Below, in pieces: positions 48,514-58,861 of a stretch of DNA of 64,000 nucleotides. Position numbers and translations under genes: made by a program. This stretch comes from Piscinibacter sp. (GTDB lineage Bacteria > Pseudomonadota > Gammaproteobacteria > Burkholderiales > Burkholderiaceae_C), in contig JAGOAS010000001.1 of the NCBI GenBank assembly GCA_017983795.1, positions 62,001 through 126,000 of the forward strand. The letters run 5' to 3'. A model generated the notes under the pieces. That model did no database searches. It was given only the letters and a program-made list of their open reading frames with translations, and was not told the DNA's origin. The first letter of the stretch is position 1, and the number at the start of each line of letters is the position of its first letter.

Positions 48514-48562
48514 GCTGGCGGCGCCCCCTGGGGGGAGCGCCGCAGGCGCTACGGGGGGGTCA
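48514..48562. repeat. intergenic element with CCCCCTGGGGGG core, copy 2, at the rne 3' end
   Basis: GCGGCGCCCCCTGGGGGG is followed by the perfect hairpin AGCGCC-GCA-GGCGCT (48536-48550) and then ACGGGGGGGTCA, whose last three bases are the rne stop in reverse. It fills the gap between convergent nagZ and rne and may terminate both. It shares the layout of the element at 46972. Confidence 0.55.
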
Positions 48563-51415
48563 TCCCTTGTCGAAGGGCAGCGTGATCTGCGAGAGATCCT
48601 TGCGCGTCTCGACCAGCACCAGCGGGCCTTCGTCGACGATCACCATCGGCTTGCGCTCGCGCGGCACATGCACCGGCTTGGGCTCGCGCGCCATCGCTTC
48701 CTGCACGGCGCGGATCTTCTCGGCATCCGAGTTCACCCACTGCAGGCCGGCGGATTCGGCCACCGCGATGAGCTGATCGGACGGCAGCACGAAGGGCTCG
48801 ACGCGTGCCACCACCGGTGCGCTCACCGGCTCGGCGGCCATCACGACGGCGGGCGCCGGCGCTGCGGCTTCCGCTGCTGCGAAGACCGGCGCGGGCATCG
48901 GCTCGGCCTCGATCGGCGCGACGGCCGGCGCGGCTTCGGCGACGCCTTCTTCGCGACGCTCGCGGCGCGGGCGATCGCCGCGGCTGCGACGGCGGCGGCC
49001 GCCTTCGCGCTCCTCGCCCTCGGCGCCCTCGCGGGCGGTCTCGCCTTCGGCGCTGACAGCGGGCTCCGCCATCGCTTCGCTCGTGCCGGCTTCGGCGCTC
49101 ACGCCGCCTTCGGCTTCCGCAGCTTCGGTGAGGTTCAGTTCGTTCGTGCCCTCGGCAGTACGCGCCTCGTCACGATCACGGCCACCGCGGCCGCGACGAC
49201 GGCGGCGGCCACCGCGTTCGCCCTGGGCCTCGCCGCCCTCGGCCGGCGCGTCGCCGGTCGGGATGGTGTCGACGAAGGCTTGCGTCGGCACGGCCGTGTC
49301 CACGGCGGCCGCTTCGGGCGCCGGGCGGCGCTCGTTGCGCTCGCCACGTTCACCGCGTTCGTTGCGGCCACCGCGGCGGCCTTCGCCGCGCGGCGCCTCG
49401 GCGCTCGCTTCGGCTTCGGTGCGCTCGGTGCGCGGCTGCTCGGCGCGTGCCTCGTTGCGGCGGCCACGGCCGTCACGGCCTTCGCGGGCCTCGCGGCCTT
49501 CGCGGTTGCCGCGGCCTTCACCGCGCTGCTCGCCACGGCCTTCACCACGTTCGCTGCGCTCACCACGGCGGCCATCACGGCCCCCGCGTCCGCCGCGCTC
49601 GCCACGGCCTTCCTTGCGCGCTTCGCCGGCCGCCGGCTTGGCCGGTGCCGCGGGCGCGGCCGTCGGCGCGGGCGTCTCGCCGCCGCCGAACAGGCGCTTG
49701 ACCCAGCCGAAGAAGCCGCCACCCGCTGCCGCAGGCGCCGCCGCCACCGGCGCGGGCGCTGCCGCCACGGGCGCAGCCGCCGCCGGCTCGGGCTTGGCCT
49801 CGGGCTGCGGCGCCGGCGCGTCGGGCAGGATGCCCTTGATCACCGGCTCCTGCTTGGCCTTGGCCTTCTCGCGCCGCGTGATGCCGACTTCCTCTTCCAC
49901 GTCGTCGATCATCGTGTAGCTCGCCTGCAGGTTCTCCAGGCGCGGATCGTCGTGGCGCAGGCGCTCGAGGCGGTAGTTCGGCGTCTCGAGGTTCTTGTTC
50001 GGCACCAGCAGCACGGTGACGCGCTGCTTCAGCTCGATCTTGGTGATCTCGGTGCGCTTCTCGTTGAGCAGGAAGGAGGTCACTTCCACCGGCACCTGCA
50101 CGTGCACGGCGGCGGTGTTCTCCTTCATCGACTCCTCCTGCACCATGCGCAGGATCTGCAGCGCCGAGCTCTCGGTGTCGCGGATGTGGCCGGTGCCGTT
50201 GCAGCGCGGGCAGGTGATGTGGCTGCCTTCGGAAAGCGCCGGGCGCAGGCGCTGGCGGCTGAGTTCGAGCAGGCCGAACTTGGAGATCGAGCTGAACTGC
50301 ACGCGCGCGCGGTCCTGGCGCAGCGCATCGCGCAGGCGCGTCTCGACCTCGCGGCGGTTCTTGCTCTCCTCCATGTCGATGAAGTCGACGACGATCAGGC
50401 CGCCCAGGTCACGCAGGCGCATCTGGCGCGCGATCTCGTCGGCTGCCTCGAGGTTGGTGCGGGTGGCGGTCTCCTCGATGTCGCCGCCGCGCGTGGCGCG
50501 CGCCGAGTTGACGTCCACCGAGACCAGCGCCTCGGTGTGGTCGATCACGATCGCGCCGCCCGAGGGCAGGTTGACCGTGCGGCTGAAGGCCGTCTCGATC
50601 TGGTGCTCGATCTGGAAGCGGCTGAACAGCGGCGCATCGTCGCGGTAGCGCTTGACCTTGTGAGCCGTCTCCGGCATCACGTGGTTCATGAACTGCTGCG
50701 CCTGATCGAAGATGTCGTCGGTGTCGATCAGGATCTCGCCGATGTCCGCGGTGAAGTAGTCGCGGATCGCGCGGATCACCAGGCTCGATTCCTGGTAGAT
50801 CAGGAACGCGCCCTTGCCGCCCTTGGAGGCGCCGTCGATGGCGTCCCACAGCTTGAGCATGTAGTTCAGGTCCCACTGCAACTCGGCGGCGGAGCGGCCG
50901 ATGCCGGCGGTGCGGGCGATCAGGCTCATGCCCTTGGGGTAGTCGAGCGACTCGAGGTTCTCCTTCAGCTCCTCGCGGTCCTCGCCCTCGATGCGCCGGC
51001 TCACGCCGCCGCCGCGCGGGTTGTTGGGCATCAGCACCAGGTAGCGGCCGGCCAGCGAGACGAAGGTGGTCAGCGCCGCGCCCTTGTTGCCGCGCTCTTC
51101 CTTCTCGACCTGCACCAGCAGTTCCTGGCCGTTCGCGATCACGTCCTGGATCTTCGCGTCGCGGACGCTGGCGCCCTGCTTGAAATACTCCTTGGCGATT
51201 TCCTTGAAGGGCAGGAAGCCGTGGCGGTCTTCGCCGTAGTCGACGAAGCAGGCTTCCAGCGAAGGCTCGACGCGCGTCACGACGGCCTTGTAGATGTTGC
51301 CCTTGCGCTGCTCGCGCCCTTCGATCTCGGTCTCGAAGTCGAGCAGCTTCTGGCCGTCGACGATCGCGAGGCGACGCTCTTCCTGCTGCGTCGCATTGAT
51401 CAGCATGCGTTTCAT
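48560..51415 (-). CDS. rne: ribonuclease E
   Basis: This 951-residue endoribonuclease organises mRNA decay and rRNA/tRNA processing. The N-terminal half is canonical: [20 protein letters not shown], an S1 domain ([20 protein letters not shown]), catalytic DNase I-like Asp residues in [17 protein letters not shown] and [11 protein letters not shown], and the Zn-link [11 protein letters not shown]. The C-terminal half (from about residue 520) is low-complexity, with an Ala/Pro linker, then long Arg/Glu/Gly-rich stretches suited to RNA and partner binding. The ATG at 51415 was chosen; 17 codons upstream are open but non-homologous. Confidence 0.96.
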   Translation of the reverse strand: MKRMLINATQQEERRLAIVDGQKLLDFETEIEGREQRKGNIYKAVVTRVEPSLEACFVDYGEDRHGFLPFKEIAKEYFKQGASVRDAKIQDVIANGQELLVQVEKEERGNKGAALTTFVSLAGRYLVLMPNNPRGGGVSRRIEGEDREELKENLESLDYPKGMSLIARTAGIGRSAAELQWDLNYMLKLWDAIDGASKGGKGAFLIYQESSLVIRAIRDYFTADIGEILIDTDDIFDQAQQFMNHVMPETAHKVKRYRDDAPLFSRFQIEHQIETAFSRTVNLPSGGAIVIDHTEALVSVDVNSARATRGGDIEETATRTNLEAADEIARQMRLRDLGGLIVVDFIDMEESKNRREVETRLRDALRQDRARVQFSSISKFGLLELSRQRLRPALSEGSHITCPRCNGTGHIRDTESSALQILRMVQEESMKENTAAVHVQVPVEVTSFLLNEKRTEITKIELKQRVTVLLVPNKNLETPNYRLERLRHDDPRLENLQASYTMIDDVEEEVGITRREKAKAKQEPVIKGILPDAPAPQPEAKPEPAAAAPVAAAPAPVAAAPAAAGGGFFGWVKRLFGGGETPAPTAAPAAPAKPAAGEARKEGRGERGGRGGRDGRRGERSERGEGRGEQRGEGRGNREGREAREGRDGRGRRNEARAEQPRTERTEAEASAEAPRGEGRRGGRNERGERGERNERRPAPEAAAVDTAVPTQAFVDTIPTGDAPAEGGEAQGERGGRRRRRGRGGRDRDEARTAEGTNELNLTEAAEAEGGVSAEAGTSEAMAEPAVSAEGETAREGAEGEEREGGRRRRSRGDRPRRERREEGVAEAAPAVAPIEAEPMPAPVFAAAEAAAPAPAVVMAAEPVSAPVVARVEPFVLPSDQLIAVAESAGLQWVNSDAEKIRAVQEAMAREPKPVHVPRERKPMVIVDEGPLVLVETRKDLSQITLPFDKG

Positions 51416-51986
51416 GTGCACTCCTTGCGCGCCGCTCTTGTTCGGCGGCGTGACACCAACAGTCACCGCCCGCGGATGCGGGAGGCGACGCTTCGATGCA
51501 CGAGAAAACGCGTGGGAACCGGAAGGAATCGCCCTGGACTGCGGTGCGTGCCGATCAGCAGATCGGCGGCAGGTGCAGCGTTGGCGCGTGCGTGTCAGTG
51601 GGGGAGGCGGTGCAACGGGTGCGCGTGGGCCTCATGGGCCGGCGCAGTGCCGCATGCGCGTGACCGGGCATTCGCCTCAGGGCGCTTTGCTCGCGCGACT
51701 TGGGGAACACCGGAATCAACATCCGCCTGGGATCACTGGACGCGGTACAGAAGCTCGAGCCGCTGCGGCGTTGCCGAGGGGCTTGTCTCCTGTGCCGAAA
51801 ACCTTGGATTGGGTTCGTTCTTCGTTTGCTCTGCCGCGCCGCCCCTGCCGCCGCGCCGTCGCTTCGGGACGGCACCTGCGGTGGCCTGCGGTGCGTTGCA
51901 TCACCGGATGAGCCGCTCTCCTGAGCGGCCCGTCACACTGGCTTGCCGAGGCTAAACTCCGAAGAATCAAGCACTTAGAGCCCAGC
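51416..51986. promoter_or_regulatory. 571-bp divergent region between rne and rluC, long rne leader
   Basis: No gene is supported here. The length fits a long rne 5' untranslated region of the kind through which RNase E controls its own mRNA in E. coli. A 7-bp stem (GCCGCTC/GAGCGGC, 51912-51929) with loop TCCT lies in the rluC-proximal part. Two A/T-richer islands (about 51795-51840 and 51945-51980) are the likeliest promoter positions, but no consensus pair is convincing. Confidence 0.5.
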
Positions 51987-52988
51987 GTGAACCGGCCGAT
52001 TATAGGTGGGAAAAGTTCGCCGGCCGCGCCGGGCCGCAACGCGCCATCCGTGCTGCGGATCACGGTCGACGAAGGCGGCCAGGGCCAGCGGCTCGACAAC
52101 TTCCTCATCCGCCTGCTCAAGGGCGTGCCCAAGACGCACGTCTACCGGGTGATCCGCTCCGGCGAGGTGCGCGTCAACAAGGGCCGCGCCGCCGCCGACA
52201 CCCGGCTCGAGATCGGCGATGTGGTGCGCGTGCCGCCGGTGCGCGTGGCCGAGCGCTCGCAAGATGCCCCGGCGCCGGCGCGCGAGTTCCCGGTGGTCTT
52301 CGAGGACGATCACCTGATCGCCGTGAACAAGCCGGCCGGCGTGGCCGTGCACGGCGGCAGCGGCGTGAGCTTCGGCGTGATCGAGCAGCTGCGCCGCTCG
52401 CGCCCGCAGGCGAAGTTTCTCGAACTCGTGCACCGCCTCGACAAGGAGACCTCGGGCCTGCTGCTGATCGCCAAGAAGCGCTCGGCGCTGACCGCGCTGC
52501 AGGATCAGCTGCGCGCGCACCAAGGTGACAAGGTCATCGGCAAGAGCTACGCCGCGCTGGTGATAGGCGCCTGGCCGGCGAGCAAGAAGGTCATCGACGT
52601 GCCGCTGCACAAGTTCCTCACCGGCGAGGGCGAGCGCCGCGTGCGCGCCGTCGAGGCCGGCCACGAGGAGGCCAAGCGCTCGATCACCCTCGTCAAGATC
52701 GCGCGGCGCTGGCGCGACTTCACGCTGCTGGACGTGACCATCAAGACCGGCCGCACCCACCAGATCCGCGTGCACCTGACGCACGAGGGCCACCCCATCG
52801 TCGGCGACGCCAAGTACGGCGACTTCGCGCTCAACAAGTCGCTGTCTCGCGGCGAGGCGCATTTCGAGCGCATGTTCCTGCACGCGCAGCGCCTGCGCTT
52901 CCAGCACCCCGTCAGCGGCGAGGTGATCGAACTCGAGGCACCGTTGCCGCCAGAATGCGAGGCCTTCCTCGCCACATTGCCTTCATGA
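51987..52988 (+). CDS. rluC: 23S rRNA pseudouridine synthase RluC
   Basis: This 333-residue enzyme isomerises uridines of 23S rRNA. An S4 RNA-binding domain (QRLDNFLIRLLKGVPKTHVYRVI) precedes the catalytic domain with LELVHRLDKETSGLLLIAKK (catalytic Asp) and KTGRTHQIRVHLTHEGHPIVGD. The start is a GTG at 51987, giving MNRPIIGGKSS. The divergent position next to rne is conserved in many proteobacteria. The stop overlaps the HAD gene start. Confidence 0.95.
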   Translation: MNRPIIGGKSSPAAPGRNAPSVLRITVDEGGQGQRLDNFLIRLLKGVPKTHVYRVIRSGEVRVNKGRAAADTRLEIGDVVRVPPVRVAERSQDAPAPAREFPVVFEDDHLIAVNKPAGVAVHGGSGVSFGVIEQLRRSRPQAKFLELVHRLDKETSGLLLIAKKRSALTALQDQLRAHQGDKVIGKSYAALVIGAWPASKKVIDVPLHKFLTGEGERRVRAVEAGHEEAKRSITLVKIARRWRDFTLLDVTIKTGRTHQIRVHLTHEGHPIVGDAKYGDFALNKSLSRGEAHFERMFLHAQRLRFQHPVSGEVIELEAPLPPECEAFLATLPS

Positions 52989-53647
52989 CTCGACCGAGAC
53001 AGTTCGACCTGATCGTCTTCGACTGGGACGGCACGCTGTTCGATTCCACCGCGCTGATCACGCGCTGCATCCAGGCCGCCTGCGGCGACGTGGGCGTGGC
53101 CGTGCCGAGCGACCGCGATGCCAGCTACGTGATCGGCATGGGCCTGGTGGAGGCGCTCACCCATGCCGCGCCCGATCTGCCGCGCGAGCGCTACAAGGAG
53201 CTCGCCGAGCGCTACCGCCACCACTACTTCGCCAAGCAGCACGAGATCGTGATGTTCGAGGGCACGCTGGCCATGCTGAACGACCTGAAGGCGCGCCACC
53301 ACTGGCTGGGCGTGGCCACCGGCAAGTCGCGCCGCGGCCTGGACGAGGCGCTGCGCACGGTCGAGCTGCAGGGCCTGTTCGACGCCACGCGCACCGCCGA
53401 CGAGACGGCCTCCAAGCCCGATCCGCGCATGCTGCTCGAGCTGATGCGCGAGTTCGGCGTCGACGGCGCACGCACGCTGATGATCGGCGACACCACGCAC
53501 GACCTGCAGCTCGCCGCCAACGCCGGCACGGCGTCCATCGGCGTGAGCTACGGCGCGCACGAGCACGAAGCCTTCGAGGAGTTCGAGACGCGCTTCGTGG
53601 CGCACTCCACCGCCGAGCTGCACCGCTGGCTGCTGGCGCATGCCTGA
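52985..53647 (+). CDS. HAD-superfamily hydrolase, phosphoglycolate-phosphatase-like
   Basis: This 220-residue phosphatase has motif I FDWDGTLFDSTALI, motif II VATGKSRRG, motif III Lys in TASKPDPRML and motif IV MIGDTTHDLQLAANAG, with a helical cap between I and II. These are the Gph/PGP group features, but the substrate is not certain. It sits in a coupled run rluC-HAD-Rieske-sppA that is common in Burkholderiales. Confidence 0.9.
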   Translation: MTRPRQFDLIVFDWDGTLFDSTALITRCIQAACGDVGVAVPSDRDASYVIGMGLVEALTHAAPDLPRERYKELAERYRHHYFAKQHEIVMFEGTLAMLNDLKARHHWLGVATGKSRRGLDEALRTVELQGLFDATRTADETASKPDPRMLLELMREFGVDGARTLMIGDTTHDLQLAANAGTASIGVSYGAHEHEAFEEFETRFVAHSTAELHRWLLAHA

Positions 53648-54020
53648 TTCGCGCGGCGCGCCGCAGCGCCTGTGCGCCTCGGCCGAACTGGCCGAGCGCG
53701 GCGATGCGATCCTGTTCGACGTGCTGCAATGGGGCCAGCCGGCGCGCGCCTTCGCGCTGCGCATCGAGGGCCGTGTGGTCGCCTACCTGAACCGCTGCGC
53801 CCACGTGCCGACCGAGATGGACTGGCAGCCCGGCCAGTTTCTCGACAGCGAGCGCCAGTTCATCGTCTGCTCCGTCCACGGCGCGACCTACGAGCCCGAG
53901 ACCGGCCGCTGCGTCGGCGGTCCCTGCGGGGGCGGCCGCCTCGTCGTCATCGCGGTCGAGGAGCGCGACGGCGAGGTGTATTGGTATCCTTCCCGCGACA
54001 CCCAACCCGTCTTCCCATGA
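53640..54020 (+). CDS. Rieske [2Fe-2S] domain protein
   Basis: This 126-residue ferredoxin-like protein carries both ligand motifs, CAHVPTEMDW (Cys-X-His) and CSVHGATYEPETGRC (Cys-X2-His). It has no transmembrane helix or signal peptide. It resembles stand-alone Rieske proteins that donate electrons or serve as small redox subunits. The partner is unknown. It overlaps the HAD gene by 8 bases and the sppA gene by 4. Confidence 0.88.
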   Translation: MPDSRGAPQRLCASAELAERGDAILFDVLQWGQPARAFALRIEGRVVAYLNRCAHVPTEMDWQPGQFLDSERQFIVCSVHGATYEPETGRCVGGPCGGGRLVVIAVEERDGEVYWYPSRDTQPVFP

Positions 54021-55012
54021 GCACACCCGACGAACCCGGCTCCGGCGCACGCGTCGAGCCCGCCTTCGGCCAGCCGGCCGCTGCAGCGCCGGCCTGGACC
54101 AGCAAGCTCGAGCAGCTCGCGCAGGACATGATGCGCGAGCGCCGCAGCGAACGGCGCTGGCGCATCTTCTTCCGCCTCTGCTGGCTGCTGCTGGCGCTGG
54201 CGGTGATCACGCTCACCGTGTCTTCGCCGGTCGGCGGCAGCTCCAAGAGCGCGCCGCACACCGCGCTGATCGAGGTGCGCGGCGAGATCGCCGCCGACAC
54301 CGAAGCGAGCGCCGAGAGCCTGGTGGCGGCGCTCAAGTCGGCCTTCGAGGACCATGGCGCGCAGGCGGTGGTGCTGCGCATCAACTCGCCGGGCGGCAGC
54401 CCGGTGCAGGCGGGCATCGTCAACGACGAGATTCATCGCCTCAAGGCCCTGCACAACAAGCCGGTGTACGCGGTGGTCGAGGAGATGTGCGCCTCGGGCG
54501 CCTACTACATCGCGGTGGCGGCCGACGAGATCTACGTCGACAAGGCCAGCCTGGTCGGCAGCATCGGCGTGCTGATGGACGGCTTCGGCTTCACCGGCAC
54601 GATGGAGAAGCTGGGCGTCGAGCGCCGCCTGCTGACCGCCGGCGAGAACAAGGGCATGCTCGATCCGTTCTCGCCGCAGAACGAGAAGCACAAGGCCTAT
54701 GCCAAGGCGATGATCGACCAGATCCACCAGCAGTTCATCGCGGTGGTGAAGCAGGGCCGCGGCCAGCGCCTCAAGGAGACGCCCGAGACCTTCTCCGGCC
54801 TGTTCTGGAACGGCGAGGAGGCGATCAAGCTGGGCCTGGCCGACAAGACCGGCAACCTCGACTTCGTCGCGCGCGAGGTGGTCAAGGCCGAGGACATCAT
54901 CGACTACACGCCGCACGAGAACGTGGCCGAACGCCTGGCCAAGCGCTTCGGCGCCGGCGTGGGCACGGGCGCGGTGCGCGCGTTGCGCGAGTTCGCGCCG
55001 CAGCTGCGCTGA
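54017..55012 (+). CDS. sppA: S49-family signal peptide peptidase (SppA-like)
   Basis: This 331-residue inner-membrane protease has one N-terminal helix at about 53-69 (LCWLLLALAVITLTVSS). The S49 domain follows with LIEVRGEIAADTEASAESL, VVLRINSPGGSPVQAG, the Ser nucleophile in EEMCASGAYYIAVAADEIY and VGSIGVLMDGFGFTG. It is the short form with one protease domain. It is thought to degrade cleaved signal peptides. Convergent with the cupin gene, with a palindrome between. Confidence 0.92.
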   Translation: MSTPDEPGSGARVEPAFGQPAAAAPAWTSKLEQLAQDMMRERRSERRWRIFFRLCWLLLALAVITLTVSSPVGGSSKSAPHTALIEVRGEIAADTEASAESLVAALKSAFEDHGAQAVVLRINSPGGSPVQAGIVNDEIHRLKALHNKPVYAVVEEMCASGAYYIAVAADEIYVDKASLVGSIGVLMDGFGFTGTMEKLGVERRLLTAGENKGMLDPFSPQNEKHKAYAKAMIDQIHQQFIAVVKQGRGQRLKETPETFSGLFWNGEEAIKLGLADKTGNLDFVAREVVKAEDIIDYTPHENVAERLAKRFGAGVGTGAVRALREFAPQLR

Positions 55013-55061
55013 GCGGCTCGCGGACGCTGCGGGCTTGCAGGCCCCCAGCGCGTCGAGCCTA

Positions 55062-55085
55062 CCGACCGTGCGCAGGCACGGTCGG
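55062..55085. terminator. 10-bp-arm palindrome with GCAG centre between convergent genes
   Basis: CCGACCGTGC and GCACGGTCGG pair perfectly around GCAG. It lies between the sppA stop (55012) and the cupin stop (55088) and could terminate both transcripts. There is no T-run on either side. The GCAG centre is shared with the palindrome at 46935. Confidence 0.6.
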
Positions 55086-55087
55086 CT

Positions 55088-55572
55088 TCACGGCTCTCCG
55101 TCCCAGTAGTCCAGCGCCTCGCCCGGGCGCTGGATGATGCGCAGGCCGCGGATATACCCGGCCACCTTGCCCGAATCCGGGTACTCGCAGAGTTCCGGCC
55201 GCTCCTGCGTGCTGATGCTGAGGTAGCGCATCGGCGCATCCGACGTGTTGATGAACTGGTGCGGGTACTCCGGCCCGGGTGGGATGAACACCACGTCGCC
55301 GGCGCGCACGGGCACGAACTCACCGGCCACGCGCAGCGTGCCTTCACCTTCGAGGATCACGAACATCTCCTCCTGCGCGTGATGCAGGTGGTAGGGGCAG
55401 CTGCGCTTGCCCGGCGCGAGCACGTCGTAGCCGGCACCGAGCTTGCGCGCCGCCGTGCCGTCGGACACGCCGCCGCAGCGCGTGTCGTAGAGCGGCTCGC
55501 GCTGCTGGCGTTCGAGCTTCACCTCGTCGAGGTTGCGCACCAGCAGCCGGCGCAGTTCGGCGGCGCGTTCGT

Positions 55573-55576
<4 letters not shown>
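55088..55576 (-). CDS. cupin-domain protein
   Basis: This is a 162-residue small cupin. Motif 1 is [21 protein letters not shown] (metal-binding His, His, Glu) and motif 2 is [30 protein letters not shown] precedes motif 2. Such proteins bind a metal and a small ligand; I cannot assign a reaction. It is translationally coupled to ureG (ATGA), so it is co-expressed with urease maturation genes, though it is not a known urease factor. Confidence 0.85.
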
Positions 55577-56229
<653 letters not shown>

Positions 56230-56255
56230 GGGGCGAGGCGGGGAGGTCGTCGAGG

Positions 56256-56972
56256 TCAGGAACGGAACAGGCGCGAGTACTGCGTCTCGTGCTGCGCGGA
56301 GAGGATGGCCAGCATCGGTGCGAAGGCCTGGCGGGATTCGTCGTCCATCGTGAGAGCGTGCTCCACCGTGGGCGGAATCGCCTCGACCAGCGCGGCGAGG
56401 ATGCGCTGGCCGGCGCTCTGGCCGAGCGGCACGGCCTTCAGCGCCGCCTGCACCATGTTCTCGGCCCAGCCGAAGGCGAAGGCGAGCAAGGCTTCGCGCG
56501 GCGGTGCATCGCTCTGCGCCGCGGCGAGCGCGAAGGCCAGCGGCCAGCTCGGCGCCGGCGCCAGTGCGGCGAGGGTGGCGAGGCGCGCGTCGTCGCGCGT
56601 GCCGCGGTTCTTCAGCCACTCGAGCATGGAGCGGCCCATCTGCTCGGCCTGCGCACGCAGCTCGCGCGATTCACGCGTGGCCAGCACCCAGTCGTTGAGC
56701 GCGCGCACGCGCGCCGCGTCGCCGTTGCGCCAGGCCGCGATCGCCTGCGCCAGCAGCGGCAGCTCGCTGCGGCCGAGCGCGAGCTGCAGCTGCTCGCCCA
56801 GCCAGCGCGCGGCCTCGGCTTCGTTGCCGACGCGGCCGCTGTCCACCGCCGCTTCCAGTGCTTCGGAGTAGCTGAAGCCGCCCACCGGCAGCGCCGGCGA
56901 GGCCAGCCACATCAGCTGCAGCAGCGCGGCGGGCGAGGCCTCAGTGCCCGTGGTGATCGTGACCGTGGCCAT
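56256..56972 (-). CDS. ureF: urease accessory protein UreF
   Basis: This 238-residue helical protein works with UreG and UreD in urease activation. It shows [26 protein letters not shown], the UreF hallmark, then [27 protein letters not shown] and [25 protein letters not shown] (two segments). The only sensible start is the ATG at 56972, which overlaps the His-rich 3' end of ureE by 32 bases in another frame, giving a Thr/Val/Ile-rich start ([14 protein letters not shown]). Confidence 0.92.
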   Translation of the reverse strand: MATVTITTGTEASPAALLQLMWLASPALPVGGFSYSEALEAAVDSGRVGNEAEAARWLGEQLQLALGRSELPLLAQAIAAWRNGDAARVRALNDWVLATRESRELRAQAEQMGRSMLEWLKNRGTRDDARLATLAALAPAPSWPLAFALAAAQSDAPPREALLAFAFGWAENMVQAALKAVPLGQSAGQRILAALVEAIPPTVEHALTMDDESRQAFAPMLAILSAQHETQYSRLFRS

Positions 56973-57540
56973 GCGAGTGCGTGTGGCCGTGACCATGCGC
57001 GTGGTCATGGTCGTGATCGTGATCGTGACGGCAGCCCGGCCCGTGCACATGGCCCTTCGTCGCCGTCGCTGCTGCCGCCGCCGGCACCGTCGCGTAGGCA
57101 CCCGACTCCGGCTCGAAGGGCGCATCGACCGCGTTCACGATCAGGTGCATCTGGTCGAGCATCCCGGCCAGCACGTGGTCGGGTTCGAGCTGCAGGTGAT
57201 CGGGCCGCAGCTCCAGCGGCACATGGCGGTTGCCGAGGTGATAGGCGGCGCGCAGCAGATCGAAGGGCGTGCCGTGCTGCGGGCAGTGCGTGACGCGCAG
57301 CACCGGCTGCGGCGCGGCCAGCACGCGCACCAGCGAGCCGTCCTCGGCCACCAGCACGTCGCCGCCGCGCAGCACCGTGCCGCGCGGCAGGAACACGCCG
57401 AGCGCGCGGCCCTGCGAGTCGGTGGCGTCGAAGCGGCTCTTCTGCCGCACGTCCCAGTCGAGTTCGACCGTGGGCGCGCGCTTGAGCAGCACGCCGGCGA
57501 GGCCGCGGCCAGCGGGGATGAGCTTGTTGAGGGTCAGCAT
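56941..57540 (-). CDS. ureE: urease accessory nickel chaperone UreE
   Basis: This is a 199-residue protein. The N-terminal domain ([37 protein letters not shown]) and the metal-binding domain ([20 protein letters not shown] with HxH, then [13 protein letters not shown]) are canonical. The C-terminus is a strong His/Asp/Gly tail (from about residue 164, about 17 His in the last 36 residues) for nickel storage. It reads divergently from the porin gene, so it cannot be co-transcribed with urease structural genes placed upstream at this locus. Confidence 0.95.
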   Translation of the reverse strand: MLTLNKLIPAGRGLAGVLLKRAPTVELDWDVRQKSRFDATDSQGRALGVFLPRGTVLRGGDVLVAEDGSLVRVLAAPQPVLRVTHCPQHGTPFDLLRAAYHLGNRHVPLELRPDHLQLEPDHVLAGMLDQMHLIVNAVDAPFEPESGAYATVPAAAAATATKGHVHGPGCRHDHDHDHDHAHGHGHTHSHGHGHDHHGH

Positions 57541-57744
57541 GACGGCATTGTGACGCCGGCCGCGCTGTGGCGGGCGCGGAACGCCCCGGTGCACCTTCCG
57601 GGGGAGGCATGCGAAGCCCGCCCCCGCGAATCGCGCCGCCGGCCTCGCCCGCGCCGCGCGCTCTTCCTAGGCTCGCACCTGTCCTCGCTCTCATGCATGG
57701 GACGCGTTCCTCTCCCCAGTCCAACCATCCTCCGAAGGAAGAGC

Positions 57745-58779
57745 ATGAAGAAGATCGTCATCCTGGCAGCGCTGGCTGCCGCCGCGGGCGCGGCCTCCGC
57801 CCAATCTTCCGTCACGCTGTTCGGCGTGGTCGATGCCGCCGTGCGCCAGGTGAAGAACGGCGACACCTCGCTGAGCTCGCTGGCCAGCGGCGGCATCAAC
57901 AGCAGCCGACTCGGCGTGCGCGGCGTCGAGGATCTCGGCGACGGCCTGGCCGCCGGCTTCTGGCTGGAGCACGGCTTGAACGTCGACACCGGCTCGCAGA
58001 CCGATGCCGCGCGCTTCTGGAACCGCCGCGCCACCGTGAGCCTGACGAGCAGCAGCCTGGGCGAAGTGCGCCTCGGCCGCGACTTCACGCCCACCTACAC
58101 CGGCTATGCCGACTACGACCCGTTCGGCGACAACGGCGTCGGCGCGTCGAGCAAGTTCGATTCCTCGCTGGGCACCGCGCGCGACACCGGCACGCGTGCC
58201 GACAACCAGGTCACCTACCTGACCCCGGGCAACCTGGGCGGCCTGTACGCACGCCTGTCGGTGGCCGCCGGCGAAGGCACGGTGGGCAAGAAGTACATCG
58301 GCGGCCGCCTCGGCTACGCCGCGGGCCCGCTGGACGTGTCGGCCGCCTACGCGCAGACCGACGTCGCGGCCGTGGCCGGCGAGGACAAGTTCAAGACCAC
58401 CGACCTCGGCGCCGCCTACGACTTCGGCATCGCCAAGGCGCTCTTCTACTATCGCCAGTCGAAGATCGCCAACAACAAGCTGGGTGTCTACGGCCTCGGC
58501 GCGCTGGTGCCGGTCGGCGCGGCGGGCCAGCTGCGCCTCGGCTACACGCACGCCAACGCCTCGGGCACGAACGCGGCCGGCGCGAGCGTCGACGCGAACG
58601 ATGCCAACCAGTTCGCGCTCGGCTACGTGCACAACCTGTCCAAGCGCACCGCGCTGTACGGCACGGCGGCCTACGTGAAGAACAAGGGCGCCGCGACCTT
58701 CGCGGTCGCGACCACGCCGGCCTTGGTGGCCGGACAGAAGTCCACCGGCTACGAACTGGGCCTGCGCCACAGCTTCTGA
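57745..58779 (+). CDS. outer-membrane porin, neisserial/burkholderial type
   Basis: This 344-residue trimeric general porin (Porin_4 type) has signal peptide MKKIVILAALAAAAGAASAQ, then SSVTLFGVVDAAVRQVKNG, the characteristic first strands, GGINSSRLGVRGVEDLGDGL, and the pore loop region VRLGRDFTPTYTGYADYDPFG. It ends in the aromatic C-terminus YELGLRHSF needed for Bam-dependent assembly. A start 17 codons upstream is rejected because it disrupts the signal peptide. A purine-rich AAGGAAGAG site precedes the ATG. Confidence 0.95.
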   Translation: MKKIVILAALAAAAGAASAQSSVTLFGVVDAAVRQVKNGDTSLSSLASGGINSSRLGVRGVEDLGDGLAAGFWLEHGLNVDTGSQTDAARFWNRRATVSLTSSSLGEVRLGRDFTPTYTGYADYDPFGDNGVGASSKFDSSLGTARDTGTRADNQVTYLTPGNLGGLYARLSVAAGEGTVGKKYIGGRLGYAAGPLDVSAAYAQTDVAAVAGEDKFKTTDLGAAYDFGIAKALFYYRQSKIANNKLGVYGLGALVPVGAAGQLRLGYTHANASGTNAAGASVDANDANQFALGYVHNLSKRTALYGTAAYVKNKGAATFAVATTPALVAGQKSTGYELGLRHSF

Positions 58780-58793
58780 TCGCCGAAGCGATG

Positions 58794-58821
58794 GGCCGGA
58801 TTACAGATTCGTAATCCGGCC
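58794..58821. promoter_or_regulatory. 11-bp-arm palindrome, probable operator of the Sel1/two-component operon
   Basis: GGCCGGATTAC and GTAATCCGGCC are perfect complements around a 6-base centre AGATTC. The inner ATTAC-N6-GTAAT resembles boxes bound by CusR/CopR-type response regulators, and such a regulator is encoded two genes downstream. It lies 15 bases past the porin stop and 40 bases before the Sel1 gene ATG. A porin terminator is the alternative, but no T-run follows. Confidence 0.6.
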
Positions 58822-58861
58822 GCAATCCGCTTGTCGCGGCCGGGCGCCTATCGTGCCCGGC

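Noticed and set aside
48668-51955. A plus-strand open frame of about 1,095 codons opposite rne
   Set aside because: It mirrors the rne coding strand. The long openness comes from the high GC and Arg/Glu/Ala-rich codons of RNase E; the product is low-complexity and has no recognisable domain or ribosome site.
57000-57120. CAC/CAT-rich repeat as a possible satellite or CRISPR-like array
   Set aside because: It is the His/Asp/Gly tail of UreE in frame; there are no spacers or regular repeat units.
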